NCBI GenBank assembly: GCA_003647385.1
Contig: QMMT01000108.1
Location: forward strand, 1-6,966
Source of the DNA: Deltaproteobacteria bacterium
GTDB lineage: Bacteria > Desulfobacterota > Desulfobacteria > Desulfobacterales > Desulfobacteraceae
Direction: 5' to 3'
Length of the DNA stretch: 6,966 nt
The translations under genes were made by a program, and so were the position numbers. The notes beneath the pieces are model-generated. The model searched no databases. It had not been told where the DNA came from and saw only the letters and a program-made list of their open reading frames with translations. Below are positions 1 through 4,657 of the stretch, piece after piece. The stretch's first letter is position 1; each line of letters opens with the position of its first letter.

Positions 1-278
1 GTGTTAACCAGCTTATTCAACAGGCGTATAAGAAAGGGGATTTCACTTCCCACTATCAGTATATTGAGGGTTAGATACACTTTGCAGTTATGCGTATGCC
101 CAAGATGTATAATCCCATTTAAATTTTCAAACTCTATGTTTGTGGCACGGTTCCTTGCATTAAATTGATTCAAACCACAGTATACAGCATCTGTCCCTGC
201 GATAATTGCCGCTTTTATAGACTCAATATCTCCACCCGGTGCCAGCAATTCAATTTTTCTTTTTTGGTTTTTCATCAT
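1..278 (-). CDS. U32-family peptidase-like protein, N-terminal part (cut by left window edge)
   Basis: This is the first 92 codons of a minus-strand gene that continues past position 1. The product reads IELLAPGGDIESIKAA near residues 9-24, then AGTDAVYCGLNQFNARNRA, then KVYLTLNILI. This is the usual opening of the U32 'collagenase-like peptidase' family: a TIM-barrel first strand with LAPGG/LAPAG, the GADAVYxG-FNAR motif and the VYVTLNT strand. Family members with known roles include RlhA (23S rRNA hydroxylation), TrhP (tRNA hydroxylation) and UbiU/UbiV (anaerobic ubiquinone synthesis). Which subgroup this one belongs to cannot be told, because the U32 signature and the iron-sulfur cysteines would lie outside the window. 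Two tandem ATG codons (278-276 and 275-273) could both start it. An in-frame TAA at 284-282 rules out an earlier start. No strong Shine-Dalgarno is visible. It is transcribed divergently from the coiled-coil gene. Confidence 0.85.
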   Translation of the reverse strand, partial: MMKNQKRKIELLAPGGDIESIKAAIIAGTDAVYCGLNQFNARNRATNIEFENLNGIIHLGHTHNCKVYLTLNILIVGSEIPFLIRLLNKLVN

Positions 279-320
279 CTGTTAATCGTTTATCCAGAAC
301 AGAGAACACAACTTCAAGCC

Positions 321-346
321 TTAACCGTTTTACATGATCAGGTTAA
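321..346. promoter_or_regulatory. Possible operator dyad over the -35 region
   Basis: TTAACC at 321-326 and GGTTAA at 341-346 form a 6-bp inverted repeat with a 14-bp spacer. The spacer contains the candidate -35 element TTTACA and a palindromic TGATCA (335-340). Its position fits a repressor-type operator, but 6-bp arms in AT-rich DNA can arise by chance. No regulator gene is present in the window to support it. Confidence 0.2.
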
Positions 347-358
347 CACCTTTATAAT
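329..358 (+). promoter_or_regulatory. Candidate sigma70 promoter for the coiled-coil/membrane cassette
   Basis: TTTACA (329-334; five of six match TTGACA) is followed after 18 bp by a perfect TATAAT (353-358). Transcription would start near 365, giving a leader of about 140 nt before the preferred ATG at 506, or about 85 nt before the alternative ATG at 449. It is the best promoter match I see in the divergent 279-505 gap. No convincing minus-strand promoter for the U32 gene was found there. Confidence 0.45.
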
Positions 359-493
359 TTCAATCAAACAGTTTTGTCTTTCTGTATAGAATATATCGTT
401 GTTCTTTTTCAATAATTTTGATAAATGACAGTCACGATTTGGTGAAACATGATCTGTCCTTCATGCAATAACAAAATGATTGAAAAAATGAGA

Positions 494-497
494 AGGA
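494..497 (+). promoter_or_regulatory. Ribosome binding site that decides the coiled-coil start
   Basis: GGAG, within AGAAGGAGC, sits 8 nt before the ATG at 506. The alternative ATG at 449 has only a weaker GGTGA ahead of it. This is the main argument for starting the gene at 506. Confidence 0.6.
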
Positions 498-505
498 GCT
501 TTAAA

Positions 506-1624
506 ATGGTTGAAGAAGTTTCTATGAAAAACACAAAAAAAGAAATGCTGGAAATCATCAATAACCTACAGCAGCAAATCATGGAAAAGGAAAAGACGAA
601 ATTAGATCCCGAGAAAATCAAGGAAAAAACAAAAAACATTGAAACTTTACAGACAGCTGAGCAGACGGCTTCCTCAGATCTAAGCACCCAGATACATAAC
701 CTCAAAACTTCAATAAACAAGGAACTTACAGCACTTACTGATAAAATTGAGGCTGAAGCTGAAAAATATGAAAATCTTAACCAGGCAATTAAGTTAAAAC
801 AGGAAGAACTTAATGAAATTTATGGGATTGAAAAAGAGGCTGCCAATTTAGTAGCAATAATAGAAGCACAAAACTATGCAAAAGAAAAATTTGAAGCTGA
901 AATGGCACAAAACCGCGAAGACCTCACCAGTGAACTTAGTGAAAAACGTACCAAACAGGAAAACAACCTGTTAACAACCCGTGAAAAACTTGAAACCCAT
1001 ATATCAGAAACTAAAGCAAACTGGGAAAAAGAAAAAAAAGAATACCTGGAGGCATTGACTGAGGAAAAGACTAAAGCTAAAAACCAAAGAATTCGTGAAA
1101 ATGAAGAATACGAATATCAGATGAAAAGAACTCAAGAAATTGAAAAAAATAAATTCTCAGATGAGATGAATATTCTTGATAAGGAGATAAAACAAAAGGA
1201 AGAGCATTTTGAAAAATTCCAGCAATCAAAGACCATTGATCTGAATGAAAGAGAAAAACGTGTGGCAGAACGAGAACAAAAAATGGAACAATTGCAGGAA
1301 CAAGTTAATTTTTTCCCTGAAGAACTCGAAAAAAAAGTAACTTCGTCTATAAAAGAAACCCAAAAGAATATTACAGACCGCTTCAACCAGAAAGAAGCTC
1401 TTCTGATCAAAGGTTTCGAAGGAGAAAAAAATGTTCTAAAAGCTCAAATTACTGCTTTGGAATCACTTAGCAAAGACCAGGCAAAACAAATAGAAAAACT
1501 CAACAATCAGCAGGAAAAAGCATATAAACAGGTCCAGGAGATTGCCAGCAAAGCCGTTTCGGGGGCTACAGAGCGTCCCCGGAATATAACTGTTAGAGCA
1601 GCAGAAAGTGACAAGAATAGTTGA
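506..1624 (+). CDS. Long coiled-coil protein of unknown function (372 aa)
   Basis: The product is hydrophilic and dominated by Glu, Lys and Gln. Near-continuous heptad-type helix runs from about residue 8 to residue 350, with breaks near residues 31-36 (KLDPEK) and 268-272 (NFFPE). It contains no cysteine, a single Trp (173), and no signal peptide or membrane segment, so it is expected to be cytoplasmic or peripheral to the membrane. A short non-helical tail follows (ATERPRNITVRA near 354-365). The N-terminal MKNTKKEMLEIIN and the GFEGEKNVLKAQITALE segment near 303-319 match my recollection of a recurrent uncharacterised coiled-coil family, with no ATPase head: Walker A and Walker B motifs are absent. 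The start at 506 is chosen for its Shine-Dalgarno. An in-frame ATG at 449 would add 19 residues containing a CPSC pair. The membrane-protein gene follows after 43 bp in the same direction, which suggests one operon. Third positions are AT-rich compared with the glutamate synthase genes. Confidence 0.8.
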   Translation: MVEEVSMKNTKKEMLEIINNLQQQIMEKEKTKLDPEKIKEKTKNIETLQTAEQTASSDLSTQIHNLKTSINKELTALTDKIEAEAEKYENLNQAIKLKQEELNEIYGIEKEAANLVAIIEAQNYAKEKFEAEMAQNREDLTSELSEKRTKQENNLLTTREKLETHISETKANWEKEKKEYLEALTEEKTKAKNQRIRENEEYEYQMKRTQEIEKNKFSDEMNILDKEIKQKEEHFEKFQQSKTIDLNEREKRVAEREQKMEQLQEQVNFFPEELEKKVTSSIKETQKNITDRFNQKEALLIKGFEGEKNVLKAQITALESLSKDQAKQIEKLNNQQEKAYKQVQEIASKAVSGATERPRNITVRAAESDKNS

Positions 1625-1667
1625 TTTATACTTTGAAATGATTATTTGAGGAAAATCTATAAATAAA

Positions 1668-2663
1668 ATGCAGTTTGTATTTTTCAAAAACCAATTTGCT
1701 CCTTATCTGCCTTCAATAATCAAATCTGTTTTAATCGTTCTAATAATTTGTTGTGTTTTAATTCAACCCATGCGCACTATCAGCTTTGATAGTCACAGCT
1801 TAACAAGAGTTGATGAAAAGTGCATAAAATATCTCGACCAAACATTACTCAGGGCTACTATAGCATATGGTCTGTGCCGAGCTACCAATGCAGCTGTTTC
1901 CTTTCTTCAGGAAATTGATGTCGGATTTGAAGCTATTGGTACCATCACTTTGAACCCTTTCGAATTTTTAGATCCATTAAATGATCTTGTGGAAAGGTTC
2001 TCATGGATTTTACTCGCAGCAATGGCATCAATTGGGATTCAAGAATTTCTTATAAGATTTATACCGGACTCAATTGTTAATTTTATACTATTACCTGGGT
2101 TGATTATGTGGTTAACAGGCCTATGGACGAATAAATATTTTAAGATAAATTTATTAAGCATAGGCAAGCAATTTGTCTTATTAGCTGTTATTTTACGTTT
2201 TATTATCCCGGCAGAAGTGGCCGTTAACAATTGGATATATGATTACCATTTAAAAAACAAATATGACCAATCGATAAATCATATACAGATAAGAGTTGAA
2301 GAGATAAAAGAGAAAGCCCCGGTAGAGGAGTTATCAACAGTAGATTCTGAAGGAGGGCAACATCAACAAAAAAATGGAACCTGGAATAAAATAAAAAGCA
2401 ATTTTGCTAAAACTCAAAATGCATTTAGTGTGGTTGGTGATATGAGTTCAAAACTGATGGAATTTAAAGATTGGTTAAAAACAAAAATCCCGGACTTGTT
2501 TGACAACTTTATCTCTTTAATAATTGTGTTCATTATTAATACCATTTTTTTACCAGTATTTACTTTATGGCTCATTGTTTATTTGCTTAGAATAATAACA
2601 GATTCTCAGTTTGGACGCGAAGCAGAAAAAAAATTCAAAGGGAAGGTCTTTCAAAAAACTTGA
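1668..2663 (+). CDS. Multi-spanning membrane protein of unknown function (331 aa)
   Basis: Hydrophobic stretches suggest five or so membrane segments: about residues 16-34, 111-129, 135-153, 165-187 and a long one at 280-309. The segment between TM1 and TM2 carries the most conserved-looking part, RATIAYGLCRATNAAVSF near 62-79, followed by NPFEFLDPLNDLVERFSW near 96-113. I remember the DPLNDLVERFS-type motif from uncharacterised bacterial membrane proteins, but I know of no assigned function. A hydrophilic, partly helical domain (about 190-278) lies between TM4 and TM5 and could meet the coiled-coil partner encoded just upstream. The first segment may be a signal anchor. The ATG at 1668 has GAGGA at 1648-1652, a rather long 15-nt spacing, so translation initiation may be weak or helped by coupling. 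The gene ends in AT-rich DNA and I see no convincing rho-independent terminator after it. Confidence 0.8.
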   Translation: MQFVFFKNQFAPYLPSIIKSVLIVLIICCVLIQPMRTISFDSHSLTRVDEKCIKYLDQTLLRATIAYGLCRATNAAVSFLQEIDVGFEAIGTITLNPFEFLDPLNDLVERFSWILLAAMASIGIQEFLIRFIPDSIVNFILLPGLIMWLTGLWTNKYFKINLLSIGKQFVLLAVILRFIIPAEVAVNNWIYDYHLKNKYDQSINHIQIRVEEIKEKAPVEELSTVDSEGGQHQQKNGTWNKIKSNFAKTQNAFSVVGDMSSKLMEFKDWLKTKIPDLFDNFISLIIVFIINTIFLPVFTLWLIVYLLRIITDSQFGREAEKKFKGKVFQKT

Positions 2664-2670
2664 TACAGAT

Positions 2671-2757
2671 TTATTTTTTCAGGGGTCGTAATAATCCTTC
2701 CTGAGCCACACTTGCAACCAAAACCCTGTCCCGTGTATAGATTGAACCGATATTCAT
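2671..2757 (-). pseudogene. N-terminal stub, possibly of a CBS-domain protein
   Basis: This minus-strand reading frame of 28 codons starts at ATG 2757-2755 with AAGGA about 7 nt upstream. The ATG overlaps the stop of the preceding remnant as ATGA, a typical operon junction. The peptide begins MNIGSIYTRDRVLVAS, which resembles the opening of CBS-domain proteins (a 'M-x-[IV]-x-S-I-x-T-[KR]-D-x-V-x-V' style start). After about 21 residues the resemblance ends, and translation stops at TAA 2673-2671, next to the 3' end of the membrane-protein gene. I infer a gene cut off shortly after its start. The CBS identification rests on very few residues, and the stub could be the start of some other protein. 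Confidence 0.3.
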
Positions 2758-2963
2758 TCCTGCTTCCTTTTCCATATCAAATCAAATGCTTTCCGGCTCT
2801 CAATCAGATCATTGGGGTCTTCAGAGAAAATTTCAAGGGTTACCGTATCATTGTATCTGATTTCTTTAAGTATTTTTGCCAATCGGACAAAATTGATGGA
2901 TCCTTTTCCAACAGGGAGATGATCATCCCGTTTACCTGCGTTGTCACTTAAAAAGGAAGTATA
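2754..2963 (-). pseudogene. C-terminal remnant of a sugar-phosphate isomerase / AP-endonuclease-2-like TIM barrel
   Basis: The minus-strand frame ending at TGA 2756-2754 reads LSDNAGKRDDHLPVGKGSIN, then F-V-R-L-A-K-ILKEIRYNDTVTLEIFSED, down to WKRKQE. This is the characteristic end of the xylose-isomerase-like (AP_endonuc_2) superfamily: HLSDN, a metal-site DxHLPxGxG, then a final strand TLE(V/I)F carrying the metal-binding Glu. About 65 residues of homology remain, compared with roughly 250-300 in intact members. The resemblance stops abruptly at about position 2951, and an in-frame TGA lies at 2966-2964. There is no plausible start codon before the conserved part, so three quarters of the gene has been lost. 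It overlaps the following minus-strand stub by ATGA, showing that the two were once neighbours in one operon. Product function is presumed lost. Confidence 0.7.
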
Positions 2964-2969
2964 TCACAA

Positions 2970-2997
2970 ATTATGATTTCAAGCAGCATCTTGTCAA
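2970..2997 (-). promoter_or_regulatory. Sigma70-like promoter pointing into the remnant region
   Basis: On the minus strand a perfect TTGACA (2997-2992) is followed after 16 bp by CATAAT (2975-2970; five of six match). It would start transcription near 2963, just where the truncated TIM-barrel frame opens. It may be a relic of a lost gene, or a chance match in AT-rich DNA. If active it would yield an RNA across the remnants and antisense to the end of the membrane-protein gene. Confidence 0.35.
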
Positions 2998-3012
2998 CAC
3001 AGGAAAAAAGCC

Positions 3013-3041
3013 TTATCATTTAAAACAGTTTTTTGTATAAT
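3013..3041 (+). promoter_or_regulatory. Candidate sigma70 promoter for the FeMo-co-family gene
   Basis: TTATCA (3013-3018; four of six) is followed after 17 bp by a perfect TATAAT (3036-3041). The predicted start near 3048 leaves a leader of about 38 nt before the ATG at 3086. It is the only good plus-strand promoter seen ahead of the 3086-6966 gene series, so it may also feed the glutamate synthase genes. I see no GG-N10-GC sigma54 site. Confidence 0.45.
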
Positions 3042-3075
3042 GATTTTTTAATGATGTAGTGATGACCATTTTTTT

Positions 3076-3080
3076 GGAGG
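3076..3080 (+). promoter_or_regulatory. Ribosome binding site that decides the FeMo-co-family start
   Basis: GGAGG lies 5 nt before ATG 3086. Starting at the in-frame GTG 3059 or ATG 3062 would add MMTIFLEEV-type residues that are simply the translated leader and Shine-Dalgarno. This favours 3086, where the protein begins with the family's usual MKVAFPV. Confidence 0.75.
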
Positions 3081-3085
3081 AAGTA

Positions 3086-3478
3086 ATGAAAGTAGCCTTT
3101 CCTGTTAAAGAGGATAAAGGGTTGGAAAGTTTCATTGATGACCATTTTGGTGTTGCCAAAACTTTTTTGATCGTGGATATGAAAACCCGAGGACTTGAAC
3201 TCAAGGACAACCGAAAACTTTTAGCTGAAGGGTCTAAGTGTAAAACCGGAGTGTTCAAAAAAGAGGACCAGGTTGATGCGGTTGTTACCCAATGCATGGG
3301 AGACGGGTCCCAGAGAAGTCTTACCTCATCTAATATAAAAGTGTATCAGGCACAGGGAAATACCATTCTGAAAAACCTGGAACTTCTTGAAAAAGATGAA
3401 CTCAAGCTCTTCCATATATTTGATTTCTGCCAGACCAAAAAAAATAAAAAAGAAGGCGGATGCGGTCATCATCATTGA
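3086..3478 (+). CDS. NifX/NafY-type dinitrogenase iron-molybdenum cofactor-binding family protein (130 aa)
   Basis: The protein opens MKVAFPVKEDKGLESFIDDH and continues FGVAKTFLIVD, the first strand and the HFG(x)A motif of the Nitro_FeMo-Co family (RNase H-like fold; NifX, NafY, the NifB C-terminal domain and the stand-alone MTH1175-like proteins). Its length fits a stand-alone member. The central AVVTQCMGDGSQRSL near residues 65-79 aligns with the usual 'VI(x)GxxGxxA' loop, but has Cys70-Met-Gly-Asp-Gly instead. Four cysteines (52, 70, 115, 126) and the terminal GGCGHHH (124-130) could bind a metal or an Fe-S cluster; Cys/His-rich tails are common in stand-alone members from anaerobes. No nif genes are in the window, so a role in nitrogenase cofactor handling is not shown. 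A metal or cluster carrier, or a redox sensor, is as likely. The glutamate synthase operon starts 48 bp downstream on the same strand. Confidence 0.85.
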   Translation: MKVAFPVKEDKGLESFIDDHFGVAKTFLIVDMKTRGLELKDNRKLLAEGSKCKTGVFKKEDQVDAVVTQCMGDGSQRSLTSSNIKVYQAQGNTILKNLELLEKDELKLFHIFDFCQTKKNKKEGGCGHHH

Positions 3479-3526
3479 TTTACCTTGTTCCTGCAACTTG
3501 CTAAAAACCCGAGGAGAATATAAATA

Positions 3527-4657
3527 ATGTGTCGTCTGTTTGCCCTTACAAGCAAGGACCCGGTATCTCCGATGCTGGCCATCAAAGCCCTTGATGTGAT
3601 GAAAGAAGGACATGACGGGTCAGGTGTGGGGCTACTGCTCCAGGACCTTGGCGGCCCGTTTGAAGAGATGAAAGACGCACCGATCCTTTCGGGTATATTC
3701 ACTGAAGAAGGTATCAGACGTCTGGATCTTTTTATGATGGACCAGGGATTTCTGACCAAGTATAAAATTGGTTTGAAAATACCTAAAAAACCGGTTGAAG
3801 GAATACCGAGAAGAGGCCTGTACCTGATCAGGGCCTATGAACTGCCTGAAGACTGGGATAACCTGGAACCTGAAGAGATTTCCAAACGGCTGATGTCCAT
3901 CCGGCTCAAAATCCGGGAAATGGGTGAAGAGAAAAGAGATATGATTGTTTTCTCGTTCTGGCCGGACACCATCATGATCAAGGAGATCGGTGATCCCCTT
4001 CAGCTGGCCGAATACCTGGGACTGGACCGAAAAGAGCTCAATGCCCGTATCATTATGGCCCAGGGAAGACAGAATACCAATTATGCCATTGATCTTTATG
4101 CCTGCCATCCCTTCTTTATCAGGGGATACTGCACCATGACCAATGGTGAGAATACCGCTTTTATCCCCATCAAGGATTTTCTGACGTCAAGGGACTTTCC
4201 GGGCTACACGGGATATCAGTCTGATTCCGAGGTATTTGCCCATATTCTTCATTATTCAATGGTGGGTCTTGATCTGGGAATTGATGCATACAAGCATGTG
4301 ATTACCCCTTTACAGGAAGAAGATCTTCAACAGCATCCGGATGCAGAATTTCTGTCCCATCTTAAAAGAACCTGCAGGCCCCTTATCATTGACGGCCCCA
4401 ATTGCGTCATTGGTACTCTGCCGGATCATTCCCTGTTCATGGTCCAGGACAGAAAAAAACTTCGTCCCGGTGTGGTTGGCAGGAAAGCAGGGCTGTTTGG
4501 ATTCTCATCGGAAATCTGCGGCCTTGATGCCGTTATTCCGGATCGGGATAAAACAAAAGATATACAACCCATGCACCTTGATACAGCAATTGTCAGCCCT
4601 GACCGTCAGGAGGTTAAAATATGTCGTCAGACCGAAGCCTTGAACCTTCCTCTTTAA
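3527..4657 (+). CDS. Glutamate synthase, class II glutamine amidotransferase subunit (split GltB, domain 1; 376 aa)
   Basis: After removal of Met the protein starts with Cys2, the N-terminal nucleophile of class II (Ntn) glutamine amidotransferases, which hydrolyse glutamine and release ammonia. Matching motifs follow in order: HDGSG (29-33), GRQNTNYAIDLYACHPF (180-196; the R-x-x-T-N...HPF region), the glutamine-site TNGENT (205-210), SDSEVFAH (232-239), DGPNCVIGTLPD (289-300) and the late VQDRKKLRPGVVG with FSSEIC (306-331). These correspond to the amidotransferase domain of bacterial GltB, here as a separate protein of archaeal type. Residues 50-140 are an insertion-like stretch typical of the split form. 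The start at 3527 has GAGGAG at 3511-3516 and is fixed by the catalytic Cys2. Its 3' end overlaps the next gene by 37 bp, which implies translational coupling. No separate promoter is seen in the 48 bp upstream. Confidence 0.9.
   Translation: MCRLFALTSKDPVSPMLAIKALDVMKEGHDGSGVGLLLQDLGGPFEEMKDAPILSGIFTEEGIRRLDLFMMDQGFLTKYKIGLKIPKKPVEGIPRRGLYLIRAYELPEDWDNLEPEEISKRLMSIRLKIREMGEEKRDMIVFSFWPDTIMIKEIGDPLQLAEYLGLDRKELNARIIMAQGRQNTNYAIDLYACHPFFIRGYCTMTNGENTAFIPIKDFLTSRDFPGYTGYQSDSEVFAHILHYSMVGLDLGIDAYKHVITPLQEEDLQQHPDAEFLSHLKRTCRPLIIDGPNCVIGTLPDHSLFMVQDRKKLRPGVVGRKAGLFGFSSEICGLDAVIPDRDKTKDIQPMHLDTAIVSPDRQEVKICRQTEALNLPL

Noticed and set aside
3..74. Plus-strand frame ending in KKGDFTSHYQYIEG that looks like a protein C-terminus
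   Set aside because: The opposite strand encodes a convincing U32-family N-terminus over the same bases, so this is a shadow.
1..349. GTGTTAACC at 1-9 matching the reverse complement of 341-349, as possible element ends
   Set aside because: A 9-bp match in AT-rich DNA, with one copy inside the U32 coding region and no transposase or target duplication, is probably chance.
409..720. Minus-strand 103-codon frame rich in Phe, Ile, Leu and Ser
   Set aside because: It is the antisense image of Lys/Glu-rich coiled-coil codons, with no ribosome site or recognisable motif.
506..1624. SMC/Rad50-like ATPase identity for the coiled-coil protein
   Set aside because: No Walker A, Walker B or signature motif and no globular head domains are present; only the helical composition is similar.
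2679..2704. TCAGG/CCTGA inverted repeat next to a T-run, as a terminator for the membrane-protein gene
   Set aside because: The stem is only 5 bp with a 16-nt loop, and the T-run precedes rather than follows it on the plus strand. It is not a rho-independent terminator.
2712..2951. Plus-strand 79-codon frame in the gap
   Set aside because: It is antisense to the TIM-barrel remnant, whose minus-strand reading has clear family motifs; the plus reading has none.
3632..4108. Minus-strand 158-codon frame inside the amidotransferase gene
   Set aside because: It is the antisense shadow of a gene with a full set of glutamine amidotransferase motifs.
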